Assembly: GCF_026151205.1 (NCBI RefSeq)
Contig: NC_087076.1
Location: 21,074,828 to 21,138,827, forward strand
Reading direction: 5' to 3'
From: Bolinopsis microptera
Taxonomy: Eukaryota > Ctenophora > Tentaculata > Lobata > Bolinopsidae
Length of the DNA stretch: 64,000 nucleotides
Shown: one piece after another, positions 12,174 through 25,060 of the stretch
How positions within the stretch are numbered: the stretch's first letter is position 1
Layout of the letters: each line of letters starts with the position of its first letter
Notes under the pieces: generated by a model
Database searches by the model: none
What the model was told of the DNA's origin: nothing
The model's input: the letters and a program-made list of their open reading frames with translations, nothing else
Translations under genes and position numbers: made by a program

Positions 12174-13889
12174 CCTGTTTGGTTGTTAGGTAATAAATGG
12201 ACATGGCTCGTGTTTGCCGCCCCAGACCTTTCAGATTAGACATGTTAACGAAACTTAATATTTTAACAAATTGAAATTCATTTGCAATTGAACATCATAT
12301 AATGTTATATAAATGCCACAGACATACTAACTTTGTACTGCAACGTTATTATTTACTAGTTAAAAACTGCATTATAATGTATTGAAACTTTTAATCGAAA
12401 GATAACAAACAAACTACAGTTAATATTTTAAACGAACAAGTTATAAGAATCATTATCTAATTATGGTGTTGATACGTCCCTCTCTGCGATGATAGGTTTA
12501 AATGGCACCTACTCGAGTTTTTGAATTATGAGATTACTTTGGATCTACGTTTATAGTAGAATGGTCTGGTTATAAAAAAGAGAAGTGGTATCAAAAAGGC
12601 ATTATTAGGTCCGAATCAGGCTTGATAAAAGACTCGGTCGTAGTGTCAAACTGATAATGGCGACGAAACATCTTTTCTTCGGCACGCATCAAGCGGTAAA
12701 AAGGATAAACAATTTCATGCTTAAAATATCAAATAGAAGGCTTTCGAGTAAATAAAAGTGTTGACTGGCGAACTAGCATGCATCATGTCGTACATTTTAA
12801 TGGAGCCTGCGCAAACAGGCACTGAGATTAACTTGATAGAGATACTTGCTGTCAATCATTTGCACGACCATACACTAATTGAGAAAATCTGAGCAAATTT
12901 AGTTTCCACAATTTTAAAAATGTGGGAGTCAATGGTAAACTGAATTTCAGACAGTTGGTCCGTAGGTCGGACGGACGGGAGAGCATGTCCACATTGTCTC
13001 GAAGCTTAGAAACGTCACCGCGGTGAAATATCAAAAATAATATAAGTTCGATACACGTTAAATATTTTGTTGTAGGTACAATTATCATCCAATTTGTAGC
13101 CGAAGCAACGTCCGACCACACAGCGCTAACTAATAACTAAGTATATACTACGTTAACTAAGTATCTACTCATCATGATATTGACAGCTGATAGTTCATGC
13201 TTTTCCGAGGCTAACACTTTCAGTTCCTCCGATGGTGTAATAGCTTTATAGTTACGTGGCTAGACGTTTATTGAGCTTACCCGGACAAATCAACTTTACA
13301 GTAATTAAGTACAGTACGTGTTGGACATTATAGTTGGAAGCTGGTTTGGTGGACTCTGCACTCTGCAGTCTAGGTGAGAATATAAAGTGGTGCAAGTGGG
13401 GGGGGGGGGGGTGTCCAGATTTAAGAAAACCTCTTTTAGTATCCGGTAGTAAAACTAACAGTTTGATCTTATCTAAACAATTGCTGATAAGATAAAATGA
13501 TGGAAGATCAAATAGGACTGATGTCGGCTAGCTCATGCCTCATAGAACAACTTAGTCTTCATTCAAAATAGACATTGATATGAATGAGTAATGCACCTTG
13601 GTGACAAATAGGTGCATATATCAATATTTCGAAGCGAACGAAGTTTTCTTTTTTGAAAGAAGAATATAAATAGTAGCTGAGAGCAGGTATGGACTTCACT
13701 GAGAGATATTAAGAGGCGAAATAGCACTAGCAGCATGGAGTGGACCTGCTGCAGTGCTGCCGTTTCTATCAAGTAGCAAAAATCACGTTCAACCGTTCAC
13801 ATGTAATTTGATGATGCTCATATGTCGAAGTCTTAAACTTAAAGCAAAACTGATTAACCTACGGGTGTATTGGCATATAGCTCTGTAAG
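12174..13889. other. No recognised gene
   Basis: AT-rich, with a G12-like homopolymer at about 13,400. A minus-strand frame at 12,852-13,121 has no recognisable domain. Confidence 0.45.
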
Positions 13890-14106
13890 TCCGGCGAAAA
13901 AGGAGAATAAATGCAAGGATGCGAATTTCGTAAGATTTGAGAACAGTGCAACGATCCATGAGTCTATGAGGACTGACTACCTAAATGTGCTACCATATAA
14001 AGGTTCGGAATGTGTCTTTAGTTCTAAGATCGAGACAAACTTCAAGTTTTCTCATGATCATGTTGGAGCTCCCTCGTCAAATGTGATCATAATAATCGCA
14101 AAAAAT
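13890..14106 (+). pseudogene. Possible N-terminal remnant of a carbohydrate sulfotransferase-like gene
   Basis: An open stretch encodes a Cys/Asn-rich segment (ANFVRFENSATIHESM) and ends in SSNVIIIIAKN before a stop. In carbohydrate sulfotransferases, a hydrophobic VLIIA-type strand directly precedes the RSGSSF phosphosulfate-binding loop. Here the loop is absent and the frame stops right after the strand. It sits about 590 bp upstream of the clearer sulfotransferase C-terminal piece on the same strand, so the central domain would be deleted or in an unseen exon. This is a weak call. The resemblance covers only a short hydrophobic strand. Confidence 0.3.
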
Positions 14107-14692
14107 TAAAGTATGCTGTATTATGTAGGCGCCGTGCACAATGCTGATTCTATATCAGGGTTCTCGGTACAGAATCAGCTTAACTATGCAAATTCCATTG
14201 AATTATCGAAATGTTTATCCCATAGAATTGTAAGGTGTGGTTAGTGGGCTCTAGTAGTGGTACCCGACTCTACAGAGACCGGTACCCGACTCCGGCTCCC
14301 TGGTTATCACAGACAGTTATTCCTACTGTGGGTGGAGCCCAAAGTATCAACCACTGGCTATGTCTTCCTGGTTGCAAAGTATTTTAATTATGTACTTATT
14401 TATATGCTTTAATGGTGAGGAATTTTCTGATTAATTGAATTTTCACTACAAGTTTAAATTCCATATAAGAATAAAATGGTGATATTGTTTTTGATTTTAA
14501 CAAGTCAATTTGTTTCCGGAGGGTTGGTGCATAACATTTTATTGATTTATATAATTTGAGATTCGTGTGATTGAAGGTATTCGTCTTCATCAGTCGATTG
14601 AAAGGTTGCTTGGAATTTCATTCGAAACAGCTACTGAGCAATACCATAGTTAGTCAATACAAGCTCTTCATTCACCCCTAACAACAAGTCAG

Positions 14693-15088
14693 AAATGATC
14701 ATGACCAACTACTGTAACAACCGGTTGAAATATATATCGCTGGTTGAAAGTGATCCTTGGCTAAAAGACAGATACTTGAGAGTCACTTATCATGAAATGT
14801 CACTTAAACCTCTCAAAACTGCAGAGAATGTTTACTCATTTATAGGGGCTAATCTAACCGATCATATTAAAGAATACATTATAAATATAACCGAGGCCAA
14901 ATCAGAGGATTTAAAACATGCACCTAAAAAGGCTTTAAATGTGCACAGGAATTCAACGGGAAATTGCCACAAAATGGAAGAAATTAGTCTCAGCCACGGT
15001 TAAATATTGGGAATTTTTCTCCATTGAAGCTCAATGTAAACAGATGTTCGAACCCTTAAAACATGAATATTCCATTGACACTATATAG
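14693..15088 (+). pseudogene. C-terminal carbohydrate sulfotransferase-like fragment with a frameshift
   Basis: An AG acceptor at 14,691-14,692 precedes a frame that reads NNRLKYISLVESDPWLKDRY, then LRVTYHEMSLKPLKTAENVY and SFIGANL. This matches the family pattern of a Leu-rich helix, RY-x-x-V-x-YE-x-L, then an x-P-L-x-T-x-x-x-Y-x-F-x-G block (the 3'-phosphate-binding side of PAPS sulfotransferases). After HRNS near 14,955 one extra A shifts the frame. The +1 frame continues convincingly as REIATKWKKLVSATVKYW to a TAG at 15,086-15,088, giving the usual basic W-K-x-x-L-S tail and final aromatic/Cys segment. The catalytic 5'-PSB loop is not found. These enzymes act in the Golgi on glycan chains. 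This copy looks broken, unless the shift is a sequencing error. Confidence 0.72.
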
Positions 15089-17040
15089 CCGAATATTCCA
15101 TTTGAATCTGTATAGCCGATTCAAAGCTGAGGAAAATAAATTCAGCATTAGATGATTTGTACGATAAAATCATTTAGAAGAATCCGACAAAATCTCCATT
15201 GATAACGATATATAATGACCTCATTATAACCTTATAATGACCTTGCGCTTCGCACGCTAGCCTGATTACTGTTTCAGCTATGAACTCAATTATCGGACGA
15301 AATATCAATATTTTTGACTGAGATAACTTATCATTAAAGGTTAAAGGTATGTCTGAATTACATATGCTCAGTGATCTACAGGCGGACAGCTCAATGTTTA
15401 ATAAAATGTGGAATCTGAGTTTCAAACAAATAAATTGCATTGCCTACTGTGTCCAAAAAACACACGTGAAAAGTTGCAAAGTTTATACATAAACTTGTTG
15501 AGCTCACAACACAGAAAATTGATATTCAAATAAGAAATAATCTGCCATTATAACACGAAAAAAATGTCGATACAATTACTAAGTCAAAGGTTCAGTTGAT
15601 TAAACGAATTCGCCGGGAATGAAGCGATTAAAAACTGCGAAGTGGTTTGACTTTGACAGCTATCGGTTATTAATTGTTGATAATTAGCAAGAAATAAGTG
15701 GTGAAAATAATTAGTAACGGTTTATGCCGTCCGTATTCTTGTAGTAAATACAAAAATTAAGTTTTTTAGCGGTACGCGGTGTCCACAAAACCGGAAAATA
15801 ATAATATTAAATAGTAAAACAGGAAGCATGTAACGATAAAACTGCCCTGCCCTTATAAGTTCATAATATTTACCTGGGGACCCCAGGCTATTATGTTCAT
15901 CAAATAAAGATTTGGCGGAATGAAAGGCTAAGCGCTGCCCAGTACCATAATATATGATTATATGCGAGCTGTATTTTAATATTTTAATATTTCGGAGGAG
16001 CAGTATGATATATACTCCTTCTCCTCCGAGAGAGTAAAATAATAAAATACAGCAACTCTAAATAGAGAATACAGTGAGAGATTAAGTGGAACTTGCGATG
16101 TAATTAATAAACTGTACTTTGTAAGCAAGCTTTTGCTGAACGAGAAGCAGTTTTGCAGGATGATGTTAAAAGCAGTGAAATGTCTCATTTTAGATAGTAA
16201 CGTACTGAATATTAATTTTGTATCCATTTTTGATATAAAGACAAGCACTTAGCACTACTTACATTGTACATACATATATTCGTAAGAATTGCTTCAAGCA
16301 AAAGTTCACTTAAAATGTTAAATATCATATTAACTTTAAACTAATTACAACACTACAAATCTATTACATTTATTGAAGACGTTACTGAAGGAATTAATTT
16401 AATGTAGTTTGAGGAGTCCTAACTCTCCTCACGTCCGAAAATGGCGTTTATCTTGTCGCGAATATATTAAAATATCAAATAATAAAGTATATTGCACTAT
16501 ACCCTGCAGGTAAACAAAATGCCACGAGCTCATGTTTGTGGAAAATAATTGTAATTTTCTCTCCAAAAGCAGCGAAAATGTTAAATAGTAAAACTTAAAT
16601 AGCAGATTCTAATAACACCAGCACTGACTTTATTAATTGAGCGAAGAAATAAAACTTCCGGTTCTTAATGAATTAATTCATTGAAAAAAATGACGATAAA
16701 AATGATGCTTTTCGTGACCCTTGCATCGCAGTTTCGCGTCCATTTCCACCAGCCTGTTCTTGTTCAATATTCATTTATCATTTCTTAAGTAGGTATAAAT
16801 GCCCCATACAAATTCATGACCGTACGATTTTATTGTCCTTCGGCCTCCGTTAATGACGATCCACAAATTTTGTCAACGTCTCCAGGCAGATAATGAAAAT
16901 ATGAAAATATGCAAATACATAAATAGTAATATGTAAATTTGTAAAATATGTCAATACAGTTTGGTGGAGAATAAAAATCGACTCGAAATTGAAGATGGAT
17001 CAAAAGAAGATTGAGTGAGGCGAGTCAAATTGGTACATTT
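15089..17040. other. No recognised gene
   Basis: AT-rich non-coding sequence. Open frames at 15,174-15,440 and 15,976-16,248 (minus) lack recognisable motifs. Confidence 0.45.
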
Positions 17041-17373
17041 GGGGGAGAGGGGGGGGGGGGGGGCAACCCCATGTCCATTTATTCCTCAACTTTTGGTTAA
17101 ACTTATATGTGGATTGACATTGCTGTTTTTAAGCTTTTGCCCATTGGGCAGCTAAAACTTGAGTTATGATGAAAATGGACATCACCATCTTATTCGCCGT
17201 TCTCTAACTATCAAGTTCAGCTTTATTTCAGCTCAAAATAGTATGGTATCAGAAATATTTATTTTTTGATTTTTACCAAAATATTTAAAATTATGTCCAT
17301 TAAGTCCCATTTATTCCTAAACTTTTGGCCAAATGAGATGGGGAACCGTTGGGGTTGCCCCCCCCCCCCCCCC
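17041..17373. mobile_element. Miniature inverted-repeat element with homopolymer G/C ends
   Basis: The left end is a long G run followed by GCAACCCCATG. The right end is GGGGTTGC followed by a long C run, so the termini are inverted copies. Each end also carries a CCATTTATTCCT(C/A)AACTTTTGG block in the same orientation. The interior has no coding capacity. The superfamily is unknown, and no convincing target duplication is visible. Confidence 0.6.
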
Positions 17374-18410
17374 ATGTTTATCATCCTATTCATACAACAC
17401 TCGACAGTGACGTAATGTTACTAACCATCTCTAGAGAATTATTACATACAGTATACAGCCTACTGTGCTTGAAAGAGATTGTCTCCAAGTACTACCGTGA
17501 ATGTAGATTAAAATGGAGCCCCTTTCATTGCCTCTGAGAGTGGTCTGCAGAAGTACACCAGAAATTAGACCTTTTGTGACAGTCAGTAAAATACGGTTAT
17601 ATACTCATGTCTCATTTCTATGAATAATCTGCCGAAATATAGCACTATTACCTGCAGAAATATAGCACTGCCACTATATTACTATACCTGCACGCTAGCT
17701 CCGGTAAAGTAATTGGATCCATATTCCATAATCCTGCACCTTAGCATAATCTACTACAGCTCCACAACTATATGGAGCTATAGTTTGCAGTATTGGCAAC
17801 ACTCTATTAGATTTATTGTGAACAATGAGCTAGAACACTACTGCAACCATGTATTAAGTTAATATGAGTTATTCAGGATGTTTCAGCGTTATCTTAGTTT
17901 TACAAAAGCAGACCCGAATTACAACAAACAAGGAACTCATATCATGGGATCTGAAGAAAATAAGAAGGCTTCTAGACAACTTCTAGACAACTAGACAAGT
18001 GTCGAAAACGAACCTGTAAGTAATTGGCTGCTCTAAATGTGTCAGCTAGAATCTAGGCAAACTCTACAGCATTAGCTACAGAATATAGAATATACGCACG
18101 TCATGTTTAAAGATTATCTGAGCAGGTTACCATAGCTTAATGTCCTGTAGACACATTTGCACTGTTGGGTACTATGACATGCAGACTCTAGCCCATTGCT
18201 AGGTTTATTGACTGTCCCTTCTTCAATATTAACACTGTCACTTGGCTCCTGTGGATGCTTGTTTTAGGGTCAAGCCTATGACTAAATACTTAAATACACA
18301 TGTATGGTTATCTTTAATGCTGCCTTTATTGAAAAGATTTCGTATTCTATCTTTTTCGTAATGCAATAGTTAAATAAAAGGTTCATACCTAAACATTGAA
18401 ATGACCTGAA

Positions 18411-19655
18411 AAAGGGTACTTATAGGTTGGGTCATGTTGAGGAAAGTCTGAAGTAACCCTGGTAACACTATGGTAACACTATGGTAACACCCTGGTAACA
18501 CTATGGTAACACTATGGTAACACTATGGTAACACCAGGGTAACACCTGAAGAAGGGTCCTTATAGGTTTGGTCATGTTGAGGAAAGTCTGAAGTAACCCT
18601 GGTAACACCATGGTAACACCCTGGTAACACTATGGTAACACTATGGTAACACTATGGTAACACCAGGGTAACACCTGAAGAAGGGTCCTTATAGGTTTGG
18701 TCATGTTGAGGAAAGTCTGAAGTAACCCTGGTAACACCATGGTAACACCAGGGTAACACCCTGGTTACACTATGGTAACACCATGGTAACACCCTGGTAA
18801 CACCCTGGTTACACTATGGTAACACTATGGTAACACCCTGGTAACACTATGGTAACACCAGGGTAACATCAGAAGAAGGGTCCTTATAGGTTGGGTCATG
18901 TTGAGGAAAGTCTGAAGTAACCCTGGTAACACTATGGTAACACTATGGTAACACCCTGGTAACACTATGGTAAAACTATGGTAACACCAGGGTAACATCA
19001 GAAGAAGGGTCCTTATAGGTTGGGTCATGTTGAGGAAAGTCTGAAGTAACCCTGGTAACACCCTGGTAACACTATGGTAACACCAGGGTAACACCATGGT
19101 AACACCAGGGTAACATCAGAAGAAGGGTCCTTATTGGTTGGGTCATGTTTAGGAAAGTCTGAAGTAACCCTGGTAACACCATGGTAACACTATGGTAACA
19201 CCAGGGTAACACTATGGTAACACTGTGGTAACACCAGGGTAACACCAGGGTAACACCCTGGTAACACCAGGGTAACACCCTGGTAACACTATGGTAACAC
19301 TATGGTAACACTATGGTAACACCCTGGTAACACCAGGGTAACACCAGGGTAACACCAGGGTAACACTATGGTAACACTGTGGTAACACCAGGGTAACACC
19401 AGGGTAACACCCTGGTAACACCAGGGTAACACCCTGGTAACACTATGGTAACACTATGGTAACACTATGGTAACACCCTGGTAACACTATGGTAACACCA
19501 TGGTAACACCAGGGTAACACCCTGGTAACACTATGGTAACACTGTGGTAACACCAGGGTAACACCCTGGTAACACTATGGTAACACTGTGGTAACACCAG
19601 GGTAACATCAGAAGAAGGGTCCTTATTGGTTGGGTCATGTTTAGGAAAGTCTGAA
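18411..19655. repeat. 11-bp GGTAACACNNN minisatellite with higher-order spacer
   Basis: About 1.25 kb of an 11-bp unit. Its first eight bases, GGTAACAC, are nearly invariant, while the last three are almost always TAT, CAT, CAG, CCT or TGT. Blocks of units are separated by a conserved spacer of about 50 bp (GAAGAAGGGTCCTTATAGG, then TTGGGTCATGTTGAGGAAAG and TCTGAAG) seen near 18,411, 18,548, 18,676, 18,870, 18,999, 19,117 and 19,608. The minus-strand frames through it are repeat translation. Confidence 0.95.
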
Positions 19656-19774
19656 GGACGATTTCAAAAAAGTAATAAGTTGTTGACCGGAGTTAACGTC
19701 GCAGTACTTCAAATATAACATGGGAATTTTCTGTGAATTGTAGCCTTACGGGTTACCAAAAAAATTGTACTCAC

Positions 19775-19866
19775 CAAAGAAATTCTTCAATTTGCTGCAC
19801 TCTTATGTGGGCTAATAAAGACCGATGTACAGTGGGCACCCTCATCTCCGCCGTTTGCCCCACCAT
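19775..19866 (-). CDS. Putative first coding exon of a minus-strand gene
   Basis: On the minus strand an ATG at 19,866-19,864 opens a 30-codon frame, MVGQTAEMRVPTVHRSLLAH then IRVQQIEEFL. It ends in a strong donor (TTTG|GTGAGTAC), leaving TG in the split codon. The segment is clearly richer in GC than the surroundings. The phase fits the single leading G of the 9.5-kb exon (Trp). No signal peptide is apparent and no family is recognised. If correct, the gene's first intron is about 10 kb and contains the 18.4-kb minisatellite and the sulfotransferase relic. Without transcript evidence the call is tentative. Confidence 0.35.
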
Positions 19867-20442
19867 CTTCAAAAAGCGTGTATAATCCTACCTAGATATC
19901 ACGAATACGCAATTTATGCAACGGTATATACACTGATGGAAGTTTGCAAAAATAATTAATAACTGTTCAGGAGACGTAGAAAATCTTAAGAAATTTTAAC
20001 AAATATGCGATCATCCGTTATCTTCAAGAATTTCTCTTTGAAAACCGGATGCACCATGATCAGTGAATTAATAATCATTATCATCCGTTATTCGTGAGTA
20101 CTTTATTTTCAGGCATTTCAATCGGCTTTCGAGAATTGGATGGAACTTTTCCTCAATATTCGCATGTAATTTAATATATGACGCCACATCAAAACCAAAC
20201 CATCAAAATAGCGGCATCACTTATAATTCGGCAACTTTACAAAAAGTTCGTACTAAAATGATTAGCCCTAACGGTGTTTCACGGCATGTTCAATGTCTCT
20301 AGGTTAGAGAATCTCCATGGCTTTAGCATGTGTCGCCGTACGCGGTGCTATACAAAGTTAAACTTAGTCTGATTATTCTTCAAGACCGGCCGGGGCCGAG
20401 TCGGGGACGAAGGACGACTTTTCTGGAGAAATTTAGATTGAA

Positions 20443-20589
20443 CATCACGAGCTTACTAAGGCACATATTTACTAGGTAAGACCACGGTTGACATCACGTG
20501 ACATGACGTCACACCACATGACATTACGTCACACCATGTGACATCATGAGCTTACTGAAGCACATATTTACTAGGTAAGACCACGGTTG
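20443..20589. repeat. Direct repeat flanking a CRE/E-box-like cluster
   Basis: A block of about 48 bp (CATCACGAGCTTACTAAGGC to CCACGGTTG) recurs at 20,542-20,589. Between the copies are repeated CATCACGTGACA / CATGACGTCACACC / CATTACGTCACACC motifs, including a palindromic TGACGTCA (20,504-20,511) and a CACGTG E-box. Whether they act as regulatory sites is unknown. Confidence 0.6.
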
Positions 20590-21280
20590 AGGCTATACTG
20601 GTGAACTTGCCACCCTCAAACAGCATTAAGATAAGCTAACTCAATAGCCGGTACTGCAATTTGAATTATGCTATCATGGTTCTAGTATGATAGATTCCAT
20701 ACAATATATTGGAAATAGTACAGACAACTGACAAGAAAATATTTAAAATGGAGGTGAACACTGTGCTCATATTTTATAAGCAACATAAAATAATCTTTAA
20801 CCTGATCAATCGCTCTTCTAAATATGACCACCACAAGTTGCATGATTTCAGTACAAAACATTGATAAACTATACTAACCACCTCTTGTACAGACTAACGT
20901 TTAAACACTAGTGCTACGTTATAGCTAACAGAACTCTCTAGCTTAGCCCTTCGTTAACTAATACAACACGACTCATGCACAATGAGCTTTATAAGCTCAG
21001 ATTACCATCCTCAAAAGTTAATAGGCACAGGTTTCACTTAGTTTACAAAGTTCACAAAGTATCAGAGATGTACTGTTTTCAGGATGTGTTAGACATGGTG
21101 TCAAAAGTGCGAAATATATTAATCAAATAATGATTAAGGATCAATGAAAATTAGAGGTGAATGCATTGTACATACAAGGTCCTACAGCAGCCAGTAACAG
21201 AGTGATTTGAGTGACTTGAGAGGCCGATCAAAAGGTAGCTGACAACCTGGCGAAATTAACGTTCGGATCACGATCAACTC

Positions 21281-21291
21281 CCTATATAAGC
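21281..21291 (+). promoter_or_regulatory. TATA-box-like element
   Basis: CTATATAAGCC is followed about 30 bp on by TCGGTTAGTATCGGG and a GC-richer leader-like stretch to about 21,420. This spacing resembles a TATA promoter or the U3/R part of an LTR. Short frames from 21,422 to 21,670 are not recognisable, and no paired LTR was identified. Confidence 0.3.
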
Positions 21292-21669
21292 CCCCATTAA
21301 ATTTGTGATCATCGGTTAGTATCGGGCGGTCTCAGCAGGCTGCTAACCAGGGCGGCAGTTGACCTTTTTCCTTTGAGAGTGTCGTCCTTAAAGACGTGTT
21401 GTCAATGTAAAGCTCATCACTTTGTCACGTTGTTCCACGTTATTGTCTATCTCTTTTGAAGCATGTTATTTGCAGTGCAGCACGGTTATTTCTTCAGTTG
21501 TGGTATGTGGATTGAGGCAGTACGTGTTTCCCCGTGCCTCGTTAATCTTGATTTTTACATATTTGAATTGTTTCGCATTATGTTGCTCATTAAGCAGGGT
21601 AAATATCGTCACGAAGCCGCTGTAAAGCTTTTGAAATTGTCAAAATCGAGTGCTGAAATTTTGCTGTGA

Positions 21670-24600
21670 GAAAATTTCTCATATTCTTTATAATATTATA
21701 AATCAATTTATTAACTTAGTCACATACCTTTCTTTACTGTTGGAGGTGAAAAATCCGGCGTAGCTGTGTCTTTTTCTTGCAGGGGAGCCCCTTTGAGGGT
21801 ATATTTTCGTCTCCTGAATTACGGGTTTTAATGAGGCTCTTGATAGCTCCCAGTCACTATTAATCCTTATAAAAGTAGAGGAGTTGACAAATTGAAAATT
21901 TAAAACTTTAACAAGACGACTGCAATACGAACTATCACATAAACTATAAGCCTGTAAAACATGTGCTGTTTAAATGTGCCATAAAAACTTAAATATAATA
22001 CGGGTTCAGGAAAAGATCTAAGAAATTATGCAAAAGCAACCGGTGATAACTAACATTTACTCATTTATAAAACCAAAAAGAATTTGTCTGCAGTAAAATC
22101 AAGCCCGGAAGCCACAACCAATGTGTAGTGATATAAAAGTAAAATATGGGTCGTTACAGCTGAATCGTTACCTGATGAACAGCATTGTCTATTTGTAGTA
22201 CTAGTGACGTTATTGCAGAAGTCAAATCATCTCCTTCCATACCTTCTGAGGAAACTGATCTGATTACTATTATAAAGTAATATTCAGGTATATTATAATG
22301 TTAATAATAATATTATTACAAAGTTGTATTCAGTAGTTCACTGAATCTTGTGGACCTCTGATCTATAAATATGGTATGATTGTATTTAACGACCCATATT
22401 TAATTCACTATTATGAATATATTTTGAAACCACTTATCAAAGGTCAATTCATTTATATTTCACACAGAAACCCGAAACATACACTGTACCTATGATACAC
22501 TACAGACTTATTTGCAGATACTCAGCGGTTTAAAACATTTCACCGACCGACAACTTTGTTGTTTAACACATTTTACAAGGCAAGATTTAAGTGACCACTG
22601 ACCAAGTAATTGCTGACCAATTCATTTATCTCTTACAAACTGTCGTGAAACAGTGTGAGCTAACCCATCAGTCTCGAATAACCGGGTTGGTACCCCGTCA
22701 ATATATGTGTTTACGTGTGGAACACTAGCAGTAAATCATTATGTGTAGTTAATATGTGGTGGATGATAATATGGGTCTTTGGTTGGTAAATTACCAAAGT
22801 TAGTTAGTGGTCCTAATCAGTACTCCTACCTAATTAATGCATGAAAAGCAGATAGAGAACTATAAGTTAGTACGGGCAAATTCAGATCCTTTTAGATCAG
22901 GTTGTCGAAAATCAACCTTTTACAACATCAAGTTCTAATATATGTAACTCAAAGCAAAAGCTTAAAAGTTAAAAGGGTCGACAGGTACTTATAGATATAT
23001 CGGGGCAAGCTTACTATACAGACCATATAAGCGTATACATGTATATAATTATAATATACATCACCAATTTGTGATACTTTAATGCATTTTATAACCCATG
23101 ACGACAAAATAAGCGATTGTTGATAATTTAAAATCTTTGCAAAACAAAGCACAAAGAAATATTCTTTAGTTTCAAATAAACGGGTAGGGCGAATATTAAG
23201 CGTCCGTGCGTGAAACGCTAGCGAATTCAATACAAACGTGGGAGTATTTTATTAGGTAGTTAAAGTGTTTGATCATATAAAGATAGAAAATTGACCGTAC
23301 GTCGTTAGTGTCATTCCACTCCCGTGGTGTAATATAGACTGATGAGATGGTGTAAACTGTAAAGCACGTACTGTCCTCAATCTGCATACCACATAGATTA
23401 AAGATCAGATCAACTTGACCTCGTTATCATCGTACTACTAAAGATCTTTTGATGAGATTCAAGAAAAGAAACTACAGAAACATAGCAACGATGCACTGAA
23501 AGTAAAACTGTAGAAGTACTATAGTACTTGATCTGAAAACCGCCAAAAGAAATCCCCATGAAATACGTCTACAAGAACACAATCTTGTACGACTTCTAAC
23601 TAAAAGGGACGCGAGGTACAAACCGATAGATCGAGAGCAAACTTACTGACCGTATATTATACATGACATTTGATGCTCCGACTGATGGGTTGTACAAGGC
23701 GATGACACTATCACACGCACATTGGTACAATTTTAAAATCAGTTCATCTTAACTCTCCAACAATCTGCAACTTGTCTTATTTGAAACGAGTGTTGATTGA
23801 TGGGGGCCGCAAGACTACCCGCACGTTACACAGGAGGTCAAGTTAAAAATTAACATGTGCACTTCTCCAGTAACCCGAATTGATGGTCCGTTGATGCTTG
23901 AATGCGTCAACTATCGGATTTGATCAAATATTAGCGGGACAAAAGGTTTTAATATGACTATTTAGATCGTATCAAAAAAGCTTCGCATGCTCCCAAATAA
24001 GCTTACAATCTACTGAGATCAACAAAAGAAACGTCGATGGGCGATAAACCAAAATTTATCAAAAATACCTCACAGCTTTCATCGAAATATTCGCACTTCA
24101 GACTCCAGCGCTCAGAATCAATATCCATTTTTATCGGTGTATCGCTCTACTGTAAGTACTAAAATTATACTTATGAGAACATAACTTAACCCTAAGTCTC
24201 TCTTCTTTTCTTATCCTGTCAACGACAATTACTATAGAGGAGGGGCTGGAAAGCAAGGGGATGGGCAAAGCACGGTCAGGATGAGATAGAGAGATGGAAC
24301 TGCGAGTAAGGGTACGACAAACCAAAACGTACTGCATATATTGGCTACTGAAACGTTCTTGTAAGTTCGTTCCTAGGACTAAAGTGACACAGAACGACTG
24401 CTTGTAATTGTTCATTTTGGTCACACGTTTTATAGTGCTTGAAGACAAGGAAGTAAGGATAGGTCACCAGGAAACCTAGTTGCAGAGTGCTGAGCATGTG
24501 GCAGTTGGTGGCCCAGTGAGATCATCCAAACCAACTTATTGTAGCACCACTATTCTGCAGAGCAGTGAGCACCACTTTTAAATGCAAGCTGCAAGCACTA

Positions 24601-24834
24601 TATAGCACCTTAACCACGGTACTAAGCTGTGATATGGTTATAAAGGAACACAATATGTATAAACCTGCACGTTTTTATAATAATCGCGATGTTACATAAT
24701 ACACATAATCGCAACAACACGTTATAACACAGTAACAGAACACACCAGTCAGATCGATCAGCTAGTGCCTAGACAGGGTTCAATCAAATTAGCGTGAGCT
24801 GAGATATTATAGTGAGGGTAGCGTCGTCATGATA
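21670..24834. other. No recognised gene
   Basis: AT-rich non-coding sequence. Minus-strand frames at 22,949-23,387 and 24,131-24,448 have no motifs or convincing codon pattern. Confidence 0.45.
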
Positions 24835-25060
24835 CACACTTAATTTATAATACCACCACACGATACACACTTAATCTATACCACCACCACACACCACACG
24901 CCACACACTTAATCTATACCACCACACACCACACGCCACACACTTAATCTATACCACCCCCACCACCACCACCACCACCACCACCACCACCACCACCACC
25001 ACCACCACCACCACCACCACCACCACCACCACCACCACCACCACCACCACCACCACCACA
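24835..25060. repeat. Simple-sequence block ending in (CAC)n
   Basis: Three copies of a CACACTTAATCTATACCACC-like unit (24,836-24,955) lead into about 35 uninterrupted CAC trinucleotides (about 24,958-25,058). This is a microsatellite that would be prone to length change. Confidence 0.93.

Noticed and set aside
18825-19278. Minus-strand frames reading LPWCYHSVT-type repeats
   Set aside because: They are translations of the 11-bp minisatellite and its spacer.
18411-19655. CRISPR-like array (regular spacers between repeats)
   Set aside because: The spacers are the same sequence each time and the repeat is 11 bp. There are no unique spacers or cas genes, and the DNA is eukaryotic.
21281-21670. 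Solo LTR or LTR retrotransposon
   Set aside because: A TATA box and leader-like stretch are present, but no paired LTR, primer-binding site or gag-pol sequence is seen.
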